DNA of 33,614 bases from Paracoccaceae bacterium. Lineage in GTDB: Bacteria > Pseudomonadota > Alphaproteobacteria > Rhodobacterales > Rhodobacteraceae. Under the pieces are notes generated by a model. It worked only from the letters and a program-made list of their open reading frames with translations. It was not told where the DNA came from and ran no database searches. Below, piece after piece: positions 7,638 through 17,166 of the stretch; within the stretch, counting starts at the first letter, position 1, and each line of letters begins with the position of its first letter. A program made the position numbers and the translations under genes. Location of the stretch: the NCBI GenBank assembly GCA_902606585.1, contig CACLGX010000020.1:1-33614 (forward strand). Reading direction: 5' to 3'.

Positions 7638-9875
7638 CTACGCAATAAGATTTAAACTATAAATATCATCATTTTCGACAAGTGGGTCCAGTTTGTTTTC
7701 CAATTCTTCAACGCCCTCGTTGAACTCATTATTTTGATCTTTTTCGTTTTTTCGTCGCTGCGATCCTTCATTATTTTGAGCGTTATTATTCAATTCAACA
7801 TTATACTCTGCAAGCTTTAGGCCATTTTGCTCAGAAATTACTTGCAACATATTTTCTGACGATCTCAAAATAGCCAAAGTAGATGAGTTTTCTGCAATAA
7901 GTTTAACATCTATTTGTGAGCTATCAACAGATACGTTTACCCGCACTTTCCCAAAAGATTCTGGTTCCAGTATTAAATCAAAGCTCTCATTCGAGTTAAT
8001 TGCCTGTTCTAATAAAGCGTTCGATAATCTCGATGAAAATTGTGATTCAAGTAAAGAAATTCTTTGGCTAAAATTATTAGACTGGACCATCAAGGATTTA
8101 TCGACGGCTGGTCCTAATCGAGAAATAATTTGTTCATTGGAAGACTGAATTGTACTTCCAAAATTTGCCAATGTATTCGTGTTCCGTATGGTGGGGATTT
8201 GTTCATCAGGAGATTTAAATGCCAAGTCAGTGTTCTCCCTACCGGCTATGAAAAGGTTTTCCCTTAAATTTTTGGCTGTTTGATCTGTTTCCGTTGCCTT
8301 ACCTGAAATTGCCAGACGATAACCAATTACATCTGCCGATGACAAAAACAGCTTCTTTTTGACACTTCTACTCTCATTTAACCCAACTTCTTTTTTCACA
8401 ACTTTTGAGGTAGCTTCCCTAATTATGACCGCAGCCTTGCTAACCTCTAGAAATTCAGCAATATCTTTCTTGAAATTAAGCTTTTTAGTTACTGAACTAA
8501 CCGCAACCTGTAATCTATCCTTCAAAAATTTTGCAAAATCGACAGAGCTTATTTCGCTAAGATCAATTTTATTGATTATGGGTGGTTCCGTATTGGTAAT
8601 AAGTTCCGAAGAAAAAGTTTTAACGTTTTCCGCCAGAGAACTAGTACTCTTGTTGGATTGAAAGGATTTTATGATTTGAGTTTCGTCAACTACAAAGTCT
8701 TTTTGCTCAAGACCAATTCCAGCGATAATTTGAGATATCTTATTAGCAGGTGATACTCCCTCGCTAGGCGATAGGCTTTCTATTCGAGTTAAATCAAATG
8801 GCTGCTGCGCAGGCCCGGTAAAATCTTGGCTACCATCAAAATTTATAACAACATACGTCTCTGGAATAATAAAAGCTTTAGGGTTTTCTATAGATATGGT
8901 GACATTTAGCGCTGCTAAATTCTTATTTGGGATCTCAACAGTTATTGCAGATAATTCATCCAAACCAACTAGTGGAAATTTTTCCTTTTGTAAGGTCAAA
9001 TTTCCATAGCTTAAATTTGAAACCTCGGCATTTAAACCGTTAGCTGATACTTCTATCGATAGATTTAATGCATCTATTTTGTCGTTTTGATTTTTATTTT
9101 GATTATCGAGCAGACTATCCTGATCCAGATAAAGGCTGCTTGTCAGAGCTATTCCTTCGTTTTTTTCCAAACCAGCCGACTTAAAATCAGACAAATCTAA
9201 CAATAAAGATCCAGTTCTTCCACTTTCAAATGGTAAATTTTTAATCAACGCAGAAGACTCAAAGGTGTTTTCATTCGAATTTTTTGACGATGGGAGATTA
9301 GGTAAATTTTCAGACGGGATGATTACTTTCAAATAATCTAAAATTTTACTTTTATCAGTTTTATCTGACGAATTTTCCTCAAAAAGGCCCAAGAATGCTT
9401 CGGTAGTATCTTTTAAACCAATTTTTGAATTCTTAATTGCAAGAAAATCATTACCCAGTTGAAGTTTGTCCAACTCCAAGCTTATTGAGCTTAATAGGTT
9501 TTTTAACTGTAATTCAGTGTCAGTTCTTGACGCAATTGTCGAAGATTTTACTATACCACTAAGTTGAGACAATGTTGAACTATTAACATTTCTAGCTTCG
9601 CCAGGCTCCAGTAAACCTTCAAAATCCTGAGTAACATCCACAAATTCGTTTTGAGAAAAATGTTCTGCCTTAATATTAGGTATTACCTTATGGTCAGGTA
9701 TTGTGTTATTTGTTTCAAATGATTTTTCGCCCTCAATAGGACTGTCACTTAGTATAGAAATTAATTGAAAAAAATCTGTAGCTTGACTTTTACTGGTGCC
9801 ACTTGCCGCCAGACTGTCGGGCCCTTGATCAAACTGCTGGATTTTACCTGAATTTCCACCAATAATATTCGTCAT
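7638..9875 (-). CDS. fliK: flagellar hook-length control protein FliK
   Basis: 745 residues from the ATG at 9875; an in-frame TTG at 9887 has no better ribosome binding site. The long, low-complexity Ser/Asn/Leu-rich N-terminal and middle regions are typical of a secreted molecular ruler. The C-terminal hook-length domain is recognisable at about residues 610-700 (ALLEQAINSNESFDLILEPE, then FGKVRVNVSV and LAEYNVELNN). FliK measures hook length and triggers the FlhB switch. The length is above average for the family but within its range. It is the first gene after a sigma-54 promoter at 9911-9927 and heads fliK-L-M-N. Confidence 0.9.
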   Translation of the reverse strand: MTNIIGGNSGKIQQFDQGPDSLAASGTSKSQATDFFQLISILSDSPIEGEKSFETNNTIPDHKVIPNIKAEHFSQNEFVDVTQDFEGLLEPGEARNVNSSTLSQLSGIVKSSTIASRTDTELQLKNLLSSISLELDKLQLGNDFLAIKNSKIGLKDTTEAFLGLFEENSSDKTDKSKILDYLKVIIPSENLPNLPSSKNSNENTFESSALIKNLPFESGRTGSLLLDLSDFKSAGLEKNEGIALTSSLYLDQDSLLDNQNKNQNDKIDALNLSIEVSANGLNAEVSNLSYGNLTLQKEKFPLVGLDELSAITVEIPNKNLAALNVTISIENPKAFIIPETYVVINFDGSQDFTGPAQQPFDLTRIESLSPSEGVSPANKISQIIAGIGLEQKDFVVDETQIIKSFQSNKSTSSLAENVKTFSSELITNTEPPIINKIDLSEISSVDFAKFLKDRLQVAVSSVTKKLNFKKDIAEFLEVSKAAVIIREATSKVVKKEVGLNESRSVKKKLFLSSADVIGYRLAISGKATETDQTAKNLRENLFIAGRENTDLAFKSPDEQIPTIRNTNTLANFGSTIQSSNEQIISRLGPAVDKSLMVQSNNFSQRISLLESQFSSRLSNALLEQAINSNESFDLILEPESFGKVRVNVSVDSSQIDVKLIAENSSTLAILRSSENMLQVISEQNGLKLAEYNVELNNNAQNNEGSQRRKNEKDQNNEFNEGVEELENKLDPLVENDDIYSLNLIA

Positions 9876-9910
9876 ATAAGGGTCCAACGTTAATAATTCA
9901 GAGTGACGGC

Positions 9911-9927
9911 TGCAATAATTATGCCAT
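9911..9927 (-). promoter_or_regulatory. sigma-54 promoter for fliKLMN
   Basis: On the minus strand the site reads ATGGCATAATTATTGCA: TGGCA at -24, TTGCA at -12, correct spacing. It occupies nearly the whole 53-bp gap between fliJ and fliK, starting next to the fliJ stop. The predicted start is near 9900, about 25 nt before the fliK ATG. Confidence 0.8.
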
Positions 9928-9928
9928 A

Positions 9929-10336
9929 CTAACGTCTACCTGGAACAAAATTGCTTTCATCAATCTTGGAGTTTTTTTTTCGTGCGTCGGTCACTTTTTC
10001 TTTTTTCTTTCTTTTTTCCAACACATCACTCTTCGCTTTAGACCGTCCTATCTCAATTGTAGTCGCCACTTTTTCTTGTTCTAAAAACTCTTGCCTGTTC
10101 AATAAAATTTCACGTTGTTCCATAAGTTTTTGAACTAGCTGCCTATTAGATTGAAAAGCATATGCATTGACTGACTGCTTTTCCTCTGCCTTATCTCGTG
10201 CCAGTTCCTCTAAATCATTGCTAACCTTAAGACATTTTTCTGCCTCAGATTGGATTTGGACCAAATGGGAGATAGTTTTCTGTTGCTTAAGACGTTCTTT
10301 TGTTTGCAACAGATTAATTTGCTTCACTTTCTTCAT
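9929..10336 (-). CDS. fliJ: flagellar export chaperone FliJ-like coiled-coil protein
   Basis: 135 residues, almost entirely Lys/Glu/Gln-rich helix as in FliJ, with heptad-like spacing throughout and a basic end (KKKEKVTDARKKN). FliJ is the central stalk of the FliI ATPase ring and a chaperone-escort factor. Sequence similarity in this family is weak; the assignment rests on size, coiled-coil character and position directly after fliI (4-nt ATGA overlap). Confidence 0.8.
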   Translation of the reverse strand: MKKVKQINLLQTKERLKQQKTISHLVQIQSEAEKCLKVSNDLEELARDKAEEKQSVNAYAFQSNRQLVQKLMEQREILLNRQEFLEQEKVATTIEIGRSKAKSDVLEKRKKKEKVTDARKKNSKIDESNFVPGRR

Positions 10337-11694
10337 ATGTTCCCGCCAAGTAGATTTTTGAGAGCCTCTACTGAATCTGGAAAAGAGGCTGGTTCTCCAT
10401 CATCCTGTTTTAAAAAATTAACTATGGAGGGCCAAAGCTGCATAGCAATATCTAAATCGGCATCCTGCCCCTGAACATAGCCACCCATTAAAATAAGATC
10501 CCTATTTTCATAGTATTTGGAAATATATTTTCTCAGTACTTGGGAGTTTTTAGTTTGTTCTTCTGAAACTATATCCGTCATAAGTCTACTGACAGATTGG
10601 TTTACGTCTATTGCTGGGTAGATACCCTGTTGAGCTAAGTCTCGACTTAGAATTATATGCCCATCTAAAATTGCCCTGGCTGTATCCACAACTGGATCTG
10701 AAGTAACATCATCACCATCGGCTAAAACAGTGTAAATAGCGGTTATTGTACCACCACTTTTTGAATTAGTTCCCGTACGTTCAACTAAACTGGGAAGCAA
10801 TGAAATCACTGACGGGGGATATCCTCTTGAAGTGGGTTGCTCTCCTAATGCTAGTCCCACCTCTCGTTGAGCATGCGCAACTCTGGTCAGAGAGTCCATT
10901 ATTAGTAAAACATTTTTACCTTCATTTCTGAAATGTTCAGCTATAGCTGTAGCCCGCTTTGCACCTTGGATCCGCAATAATGGTGAGCGATCCGCAGGTA
11001 CAGCAACTACAACTACTTTATCACGCGAATGTGAAGACAGTACTTCTTTTGTAAAAGATGCAAGTTCCCGTCCACGTTCACCAATTAACCCAATCACAAC
11101 CACATCTGCGTCGGTACTTTTTGCAATCATGGATAACAAAACAGATTTGCCCACTCCTGAGCCAGCTATAATTCCAATTCGCTGACCGCGCCCCAAAGTC
11201 AAAGTAGCATTTATATTACGGATACCTACGTCTAAAATATCTTCAATAGGTGTACGCTCAAATGGGTTAAGAGTAGACCCATTTAAACTTAACGATTTTT
11301 CACATGTGATAGCGCCAAGTTGATCAAGTGGACTTCCTAAACCATCAATAACTCTCCCTAAAAGCCCATCTCCAACTTCAACTTCCTGTGTAACTTGCAC
11401 CAAAGCCACTTTGTCTTTCACACTAATAGCAAAGGAATTGTCATGTGGGACTATATCAACTGAACTTTCCTTAATCCTGACAACCTCACCGGTTACCCTA
11501 TCACCTGCGTCGTTTTCTACATAACACAGAGATCCAACAATACATGGAAGGCTACTCGATGTAATAATGTATCCGTCAAACCCGGTCACACTGCCAGTGT
11601 GTAAACATTCAATAAGCTTTTTTTTCCGAATATTAGCCAAAGCAAAGTCTAGAAAATGATCGGGTGCTTGCGAATTTTCCGTATTTAAATCCAT
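10333..11694 (-). CDS. fliI: flagellum-specific ATPase FliI
   Basis: 453 residues, a member of the F1-type hexameric ATPases. The Walker A motif AGSGVGKS is at 177-184, Walker B falls in NVLLIMDSLTRVAHAQREVG, and the conserved GEQPTSRGYPPSVISLLP segment is intact. The N-terminal part has the beta-barrel-like segment, and the C-terminal part carries KYISKYYENRDLILMGGYVQ. FliI unfolds and delivers export substrates with FliH and FliJ at the gate. It lies 15 nt after fliH and overlaps fliJ. Confidence 0.97.
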   Translation of the reverse strand: MDLNTENSQAPDHFLDFALANIRKKKLIECLHTGSVTGFDGYIITSSSLPCIVGSLCYVENDAGDRVTGEVVRIKESSVDIVPHDNSFAISVKDKVALVQVTQEVEVGDGLLGRVIDGLGSPLDQLGAITCEKSLSLNGSTLNPFERTPIEDILDVGIRNINATLTLGRGQRIGIIAGSGVGKSVLLSMIAKSTDADVVVIGLIGERGRELASFTKEVLSSHSRDKVVVVAVPADRSPLLRIQGAKRATAIAEHFRNEGKNVLLIMDSLTRVAHAQREVGLALGEQPTSRGYPPSVISLLPSLVERTGTNSKSGGTITAIYTVLADGDDVTSDPVVDTARAILDGHIILSRDLAQQGIYPAIDVNQSVSRLMTDIVSEEQTKNSQVLRKYISKYYENRDLILMGGYVQGQDADLDIAMQLWPSIVNFLKQDDGEPASFPDSVEALKNLLGGNI

Positions 11695-11709
11695 TTGAGT
11701 TCAGAAACC

Positions 11710-12753
11710 TTAATTTGATATTGTTTGATGAAATCCAGACTTTCCTGCGATTATCCTAAACTCACCTCTTCCAAGATCTGGTGTTGTAACTACTTTAAAT
11801 GGAAGGTCAGTTGAACTTTTAATAAAAGCCGTAGCATCAATTTCGTTTAATTCGACAACGGTTTCATTTGTTTTTTCAAGTACTTCTAAGCTAACTTTCT
11901 TGACGCGCTCTATTAATTTTTCTGGCGCCAAATCAATACGCTCTCCCAAAAAAATACTACTAATATCTTTAGCCTTTTCTATCAGCGTTTCTTCAACAAG
12001 GTCAGAAAACTCATCTCGTACACAGAAAAGAGTGTTTGAGAAATCAGCTACTGCTTTTTTTTCAGCTTCCAAAGTTTTTTCAAACTCAAGCAAAGCATCT
12101 TGATAACCTTTTTGATATTCCTCTGATTGTTCTTGAGACGCCTCCTGATCGTCTGGGCCACCTTGTTCATCAGGTTCTGAATTTAAAACTTCTTTAACTA
12201 CATTGACTGCTTCAAAACTGGTATCATTATTCTCATTAGCACCGCTCATCTCGCTTCCATCAAAACTTTCATTTTCGGCACTGCCAATGATATTTGAGGC
12301 TTCCGACACCTGTGTCTCTGAACCAATATCTTTTTCATCTAACGAAATAAATGTGGTTTCCTTGCTCGGTTCATCCTCATTTGAAGCTTCCGAAACCTGT
12401 CGCTCTGAGCCATCGTCTTTTTCATCTAACGAAATAAATGTAACGTCCTTACTCAGATCATTTTCTGAGATTTCTTGACCTAAACCCTCATTTAGTTTTT
12501 CATTTAAGTTATCTTTGTCAGCACTTTCCGAGAGCTGCTCTTCACTTTTGGAGACAACGTTATTATCTGATCCTGAATCTGACTTTATCAGATCAAAGAA
12601 ACTTTCGGCCTTTTCAAAAGTATCTTTTTCACGCAACAAGGTTTCAGTTTCATCAAATTTACTTGAGTTTGCAGCGTCTAGTAGGCTTTTTACGTCTATA
12701 GATTGTTGATCTGCTATTTGCTGATTATCGACGGTGGTTGCTTCATCCTGCAT
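11710..12753 (-). CDS. fliH: flagellar assembly protein FliH with repetitive acidic N-terminus
   Basis: 347 residues. The C-terminal third (about 215-347) looks like FliH/YscL: YQKGYQDALLEFEKTLEAEK, then a helical region and KVVTTPDLGRGEFRI. FliH regulates FliI and tethers it to FliN. The N-terminal two thirds are very acidic and Ser-rich and contain an in-frame duplication of about 29 residues (TFISLDEKDDGSERQVSEAS and TFISLDEKDIGSETQVSEAS). This makes the protein longer than common FliH proteins (about 220-250 residues). It overlaps fliG by one base. Confidence 0.88.
   Translation of the reverse strand: MQDEATTVDNQQIADQQSIDVKSLLDAANSSKFDETETLLREKDTFEKAESFFDLIKSDSGSDNNVVSKSEEQLSESADKDNLNEKLNEGLGQEISENDLSKDVTFISLDEKDDGSERQVSEASNEDEPSKETTFISLDEKDIGSETQVSEASNIIGSAENESFDGSEMSGANENNDTSFEAVNVVKEVLNSEPDEQGGPDDQEASQEQSEEYQKGYQDALLEFEKTLEAEKKAVADFSNTLFCVRDEFSDLVEETLIEKAKDISSIFLGERIDLAPEKLIERVKKVSLEVLEKTNETVVELNEIDATAFIKSSTDLPFKVVTTPDLGRGEFRIIAGKSGFHQTISN
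12292..12465. repeat. 87-bp in-frame tandem duplication inside fliH
   Basis: Two adjacent 87-bp units (about 12292-12378 and 12379-12465) share long identical blocks, for example TTTTTCATCTAACGAAATAA at 12331 and again at 12418. The unit is a multiple of three, so the reading frame of the acidic linker is kept. Each copy encodes the TFISLDEKD...QVSEAS pattern. The copies have diverged at several positions, so the duplication is not very recent. Confidence 0.85.
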
Positions 12754-13778
12754 TAAACCATTTCCTCACCACCACGACCCGCAAGAACAATTGTACCATC
12801 GTCAGAAAGTTTTCTGGCAACATTAATAATTTGTTTTTGAGCCTCTTGAACTTCTGTCAAGCGAACAGGGCCGAGAGCTTCCATTTCATCACGGATGTTT
12901 GCGGCCGCTCTTGTCGACATACATCCTAAGAGTTTTTCTTGTAATTGAGCATCGGCGCCTTTCATTGCCACTACCAAGACATCCTGGTCAACAGATCTTA
13001 ATAGTGTTTGCAATGACCTATCATCGGATCCTCCAAGATTTTCAAAAACGAACATATTATCTTGAATTTCAGCCATAAGATCTCGATCTTCTTTCTTAAT
13101 GGCATTTAATATGCGAGACTCCATATCAGTTTTGGTAAAATTCATGATCTTAGCAGCAGCTTTAACACCACCAATTTGAGATGCACGCAATGAAGTATTA
13201 GCTGCAAATTTCGCTTTCATTACTCGCTCTAGTTCCTTAATTGCTCCAGGCTCAACCGTTTCAAGAGTCGCAATCCTTCGTACAATATCGGCCTGAAGGT
13301 CATCTGGCAGAAGGGTCAAAACATCTGCCGCCAATCCAAATTCCAGGTAAGATATTATGAGAGCCTTTATTTGTGGATGTTCATCAATAATCAATTCAGA
13401 TATCGCCCTTGCGTCCATCCAATCCAGAATATCAATTTGTGACTCTGAACTTGCAGGTGTAATTCTACCTAGCACAGACTGTGCTTTATCGTCGCCTAGT
13501 GCTTTAGTAAGAACATTTTCTATGTATTGCCCAGCACCCAAACCGAGACCAGTCTGTTTCTTAATTGTTTCTAGAAATTCGTCTAAAACAGCATTTACAG
13601 TCGTTTGATCGACCCCAGTTACAGAATACATTGCCGTGCCCAAATGTTGTACTTCTCTGGGAGTTAATTTCTGAAGCACCGCCGCAGCTTCATCTTCCCC
13701 TAGTAGCATCATAAGTATCGCTGACTTTTCCGTACCACTTAATTCCTGGACATTCTCATCTATATTTTCTTCAGCCAT
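12753..13778 (-). CDS. fliG: flagellar motor switch protein FliG
   Basis: 341 residues, standard length. The N-terminal domain begins ELSGTEKSAILMMLLGEDEA, the middle domain has an EHPQ element (ISELIIDEHPQIKALIISYL), and the C-terminal charged torque helix region contains DDRSLQTLLRSVDQDVLVVA and ALGPVRLTEVQEAQKQI. FliG joins the MS ring (FliF) to FliM and contacts the stator. It lies 10 nt after fliF and ends overlapping the fliH start. Confidence 0.96.
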   Translation of the reverse strand: MAEENIDENVQELSGTEKSAILMMLLGEDEAAAVLQKLTPREVQHLGTAMYSVTGVDQTTVNAVLDEFLETIKKQTGLGLGAGQYIENVLTKALGDDKAQSVLGRITPASSESQIDILDWMDARAISELIIDEHPQIKALIISYLEFGLAADVLTLLPDDLQADIVRRIATLETVEPGAIKELERVMKAKFAANTSLRASQIGGVKAAAKIMNFTKTDMESRILNAIKKEDRDLMAEIQDNMFVFENLGGSDDRSLQTLLRSVDQDVLVVAMKGADAQLQEKLLGCMSTRAAANIRDEMEALGPVRLTEVQEAQKQIINVARKLSDDGTIVLAGRGGEEMV

Positions 13779-13788
13779 TTTTTGTCCC

Positions 13789-15576
13789 CTACTTGAGTAA
13801 CTCTAAATCATCACGCATCATCTGTTTGAAAACATTTGCAACTCGTCCTGCTTCATCTGTAACAATCATACGAACAAGAGCCACTTTGTCATCATAAGTA
13901 TTCGCGGTATCTAAAAGATCAGCTGAAATACCACCCTTTTTCTTTGGTTTCAGCTTTGCCTTGATTTCATCAAGACTTTCCCCTTCATCAACCTCAACTG
14001 CAGCCGTTTCCGTGGCTCGTTTGGCAGCAATTTCAGCCATTGTCTCAGCCTCAGCATATAATTCCATAACTGAGTTTGTACTTGCTGTGGGAACCAAAAT
14101 TTTGTTTAGCATAGGCCGAACAACACCTAAGGCTACCACGCCTATTAATAGAATTAAAAGACTATTCTCAACAGTCGATCTAAACCAAGATGTATCATAC
14201 AATTTTTTCTCAAAACCATCAAATTCATCTACAAAAGGTTGAGATGTTATTGTAAGAGTATCGCCTCTCTCAAGCTTAATACCAAGAGCACTTTTTACAA
14301 GGTTTTCCAGTTCTTGAATAACCTCTTGCGCTACTGGTTCATAAGAGATTTCTTCAGTTTCAGGATCTACTACTTTTTTATCACGGATTAAAAGAGCAGC
14401 GTCAATTCGTGTAATAATATTCGAAGGATTTTTCACCGTTTCAAATGTTTTACTATTTTCGTAATTCTTCAACTCAGTAGAAGACTTTGTCTCAAATTTT
14501 TGATCTTCTTTCCTATTTGCTTGATTTGTTGCGGCCCCTGCTTGGTTTTCCTCTTGATTAATATTAGCCTCTTGAGGAGGTTCATTAGAAATTGCACCTG
14601 GAATTCCCATTGCCTCCTTTTTGGCGGTAACATTTAAAGAGCTTTGCTCACTCAAAGTAGCTTGAGCGTCGGGGTCAACAATCTCTTGCGAGACCTCCCG
14701 TCTTGTAAAATCTATCTCAAGATTAACCTGAGCGTTAACATTATTGCTACCAACTATGGGTGTGACAAGGCTTTGAATGCGGTTTCTATAAATATTCTCA
14801 AGTCTCATCCGGTACTCGAGCTGGTTGTCAGCCAATACTTGATCTGGATCATCGGGAGCATTCGATAATAAATTTCCAAATTGATCAACAATAGACACAT
14901 TATTTGGGCTCATACCAGGTACCGATGCTGAAATTAAATTCGTAATTGCCAGAACCTGCGTTTTATCTAACTTATGGCCATTTTGTAAGTTTACAAAAAC
15001 TGATGCAGTGGGAGGTGTTTGATCCCGCACAAAAACAGATTTTTCGGGCAGAGCTAAATGCACTCTGGCTGCTTTAACACTGCTGATTTCTGTTACAGAT
15101 TTCGCTAATTCCACTTCCTGAACTTGACGTAATCTCACGCCTTCGACCGATCTGGAAATACCTAAAGGCAAATTATCTAAGTTGTTTACCCCATCACCTC
15201 CAAAGTCGGGCAAACCTTGCGCTGCTAGAGATATTCGAGCCTGATGATATACGTCAGTGGGTACTAAAATTTCACCTGTCGCTGGGTCTAATTGCACATC
15301 TACACCCATATTTCTCAATGAATTTAATACTTGTGATTTTTCATTCTCCGATAGAGAACTGTATAACGTTGTCATCTCTGCTTTTTGCATACCCAAATAT
15401 AAAACAATCGCAGCCACAGCTGTTAAAGTAGCCAATAAAGTTGGGAAGGCTCTTCTAAAACCCGGTTGGTCTATAGCTTCTCTCAGGCGTGATAACGCAT
15501 TTGAAGATGTTGCAAGTAATCCTGTCCTCTGTGTAACTAGAGGTGCTTCATTTTGAAATTGCTCTACATTTGCCAT
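13789..15576 (-). CDS. fliF: flagellar MS-ring protein FliF
   Basis: 595 residues. It has a first membrane helix at about 45-62, a ring-building region with PATGEILVPTDVYHQARISL and the SVEGVRLRQVQEVELAKSV element, a long variable periplasmic loop (Asn/Glu-rich, about 310-370), and a second membrane helix at about 470-490. The cytoplasmic C-terminus (MIVTDEAGRVANVFKQMMRD) is the FliG-binding end. FliF forms the MS ring, the base on which the motor and export gate assemble. It follows fliE by 12 nt. Confidence 0.96.
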   Translation of the reverse strand: MANVEQFQNEAPLVTQRTGLLATSSNALSRLREAIDQPGFRRAFPTLLATLTAVAAIVLYLGMQKAEMTTLYSSLSENEKSQVLNSLRNMGVDVQLDPATGEILVPTDVYHQARISLAAQGLPDFGGDGVNNLDNLPLGISRSVEGVRLRQVQEVELAKSVTEISSVKAARVHLALPEKSVFVRDQTPPTASVFVNLQNGHKLDKTQVLAITNLISASVPGMSPNNVSIVDQFGNLLSNAPDDPDQVLADNQLEYRMRLENIYRNRIQSLVTPIVGSNNVNAQVNLEIDFTRREVSQEIVDPDAQATLSEQSSLNVTAKKEAMGIPGAISNEPPQEANINQEENQAGAATNQANRKEDQKFETKSSTELKNYENSKTFETVKNPSNIITRIDAALLIRDKKVVDPETEEISYEPVAQEVIQELENLVKSALGIKLERGDTLTITSQPFVDEFDGFEKKLYDTSWFRSTVENSLLILLIGVVALGVVRPMLNKILVPTASTNSVMELYAEAETMAEIAAKRATETAAVEVDEGESLDEIKAKLKPKKKGGISADLLDTANTYDDKVALVRMIVTDEAGRVANVFKQMMRDDLELLK

Positions 15577-15588
15577 AATTTAAATCCA

Positions 15589-15906
15589 CTACACTGGCAT
15601 ATTCATAATATCTTTGTATGCGCTCAATGCCTTGTTGCGCACATTGAGCGTTAGTTGGAAGGCAAGTGAACTAACTTGTTGACCAACCATTACTCGAGCC
15701 AAATCGTTTTCGACACCAAGCTCAAAGTCTTTAGCTAATTGATTAGCCGTATTTTGAGTTTTAGCCACCTGTTCTAACCCCTCACCCAAACGCTCAGAAA
15801 AGCTGGGAATAGATTTTTCTTGCAATAAAACGTTTTTATCAGTTGCTTGACTGATATTATTCATTTTTTGCTGAACTAATTGCGTATTTGAAGCAGTAAT
15901 TTTCAT
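15589..15906 (-). CDS. fliE: flagellar hook-basal body protein FliE
   Basis: 105 residues, matching FliE. The C-terminal helix AFQLTLNVRNKALSAYKDIM with final NMPV is diagnostic. FliE connects the MS ring/export gate to the rod. It overlaps the activator gene by 4 nt (ATGA), so it is translated from the same message and is the first structural gene of the operon. Confidence 0.95.
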   Translation of the reverse strand: MKITASNTQLVQQKMNNISQATDKNVLLQEKSIPSFSERLGEGLEQVAKTQNTANQLAKDFELGVENDLARVMVGQQVSSLAFQLTLNVRNKALSAYKDIMNMPV

Positions 15907-17096
15907 AGCACCATCTCATTTGAGTCTGTTGTTCTAAATTTTGCAGCTAAAGCTTCGGCGGTGTTAGTAGATTTGTTTTTTTCGCAATCATCAAAAATCA
16001 AATCAGAAACACAAATTAAATTATCCGTGCAAAGTATTTTTGCTCGCTGAATAACATTGTAAAGTTCGCGAACATTACCCGGCCAAGGATATTCCATCAA
16101 TTTTTCAAAAGCTTGCCCTGATATTTTAACCCTTTCGACGCTATCTTTATCCAAGTTGAAAAGCATATTAGAAACGATAACTGGTACATCAAACCTTCGG
16201 TCAGATAGGCGCAAGGTGTTTAGCGGAAAAACATTTAGTCTATAATAAAGGTCTTCTCTAAATCTACCAGCTTTTACCTCCTCAGCCATATCCCTGTTTG
16301 TCGTTGCAACTATTCGTACGTCAACACTGACCTCGGTACTGCTTCCTATGGGCATTACCTTTTTTTCTTGGATAACTCTTAATAATTTTGCTTGAAGAGT
16401 TATCGGCATTTCCGAAATTTCATCCAAGAGTACTGTACCCTCATCAGCAGCCCTCAGGAGACCTTTGTTTGGCTGTACCGCACCTGTAAAAGAACCTTTC
16501 TCATGTCCAAATAACATTGACTCAAGCATTTGATCTGGAATTGCCGCACAGTTAACAGCGACGAAAGCTTTTTCATTTCTATTAGAAAAATGATGTATTA
16601 AATTTGATACTACTTCTTTACCTGTCCCCGTTGAGCCATTGATAAGTACCGTAGCGTCGGTATTTGCAATCCTCTTTATTAGAGCGGCTAATTTAAAAGA
16701 CTTTTCATCTTTTGCTGGAAGATTTGGATAGTTTTGTACAATTTGTTCAATCACATAATGTAAATAAAAATCTTTTTCTGGTCCTTGAGAGTTTAGATCT
16801 ATCGGTAAATGAAATAAACTTACAGCTCCGTTTAAAAAATACTCTACTTTAAATTCAGAGGCCGAAAATATGGCAAGAACCGACTTTTTAAACTTATGCT
16901 CTTTCAAAAAGGAAACAAATTTCCCATTGTTAGAAAACTGGAAATCAGGAGGTACACAAGCTACATAGACGTCATCAAATGCATCGACTGGCGAACAGTT
17001 ACTATCATTAGATAAAAAGCAGTCTACTCCACGGCCATTCAAAGATGAACGTAACTCAGAAGCGAATATTTCGTTTTTATAATCAACTTTGATCAT
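15903..17096 (-). CDS. sigma-54-dependent activator lacking a DNA-binding domain (FleT-like)
   Basis: 397 residues from the ATG at 17096, chosen because a GGAGG site precedes it and the longer frame would run into the promoter. Residues 1-125 may be a degenerate receiver-like domain; I see no clear phospho-acceptor set. The AAA+ core is complete: Walker A GSTGTGK 154-160, sigma-54 contact loop GSFTGA 201-206 (usual GAFTGA), Walker B LLDE 223-226, RFREDLYYRLNVF with putative arginine fingers 280 and 286, and PWPGNVREL 337-345. After about residue 370 there is only a short tail without the Fis-type helix-turn-helix. Such activators need a partner or work from solution; R. sphaeroides FleT, also beside fliE, is the closest model I know. 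It appears to be driven by its own sigma-54 promoter. Confidence 0.92.
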   Translation of the reverse strand: MIKVDYKNEIFASELRSSLNGRGVDCFLSNDSNCSPVDAFDDVYVACVPPDFQFSNNGKFVSFLKEHKFKKSVLAIFSASEFKVEYFLNGAVSLFHLPIDLNSQGPEKDFYLHYVIEQIVQNYPNLPAKDEKSFKLAALIKRIANTDATVLINGSTGTGKEVVSNLIHHFSNRNEKAFVAVNCAAIPDQMLESMLFGHEKGSFTGAVQPNKGLLRAADEGTVLLDEISEMPITLQAKLLRVIQEKKVMPIGSSTEVSVDVRIVATTNRDMAEEVKAGRFREDLYYRLNVFPLNTLRLSDRRFDVPVIVSNMLFNLDKDSVERVKISGQAFEKLMEYPWPGNVRELYNVIQRAKILCTDNLICVSDLIFDDCEKNKSTNTAEALAAKFRTTDSNEMVL

Positions 17097-17118
17097 AGAT
17101 TTACCTCCGTGAAAAAAG

Positions 17119-17135
17119 TGCAACGAAAATGCCAA
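17119..17135 (-). promoter_or_regulatory. sigma-54 promoter for the activator-fliEFGHIJ operon
   Basis: Minus-strand reading TTGGCATTTTCGTTGCA matches TTGGCAC-N5-TTGCW at every position but one. The predicted start is about 11 nt before the ATG at 17096, so the leader is little more than the GGAGG ribosome binding site. This placement excludes the longer upstream start of the activator gene. Confidence 0.85.
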
Positions 17136-17166
17136 TTTATTTTTATTGTTATTTTTCAGATATTTA

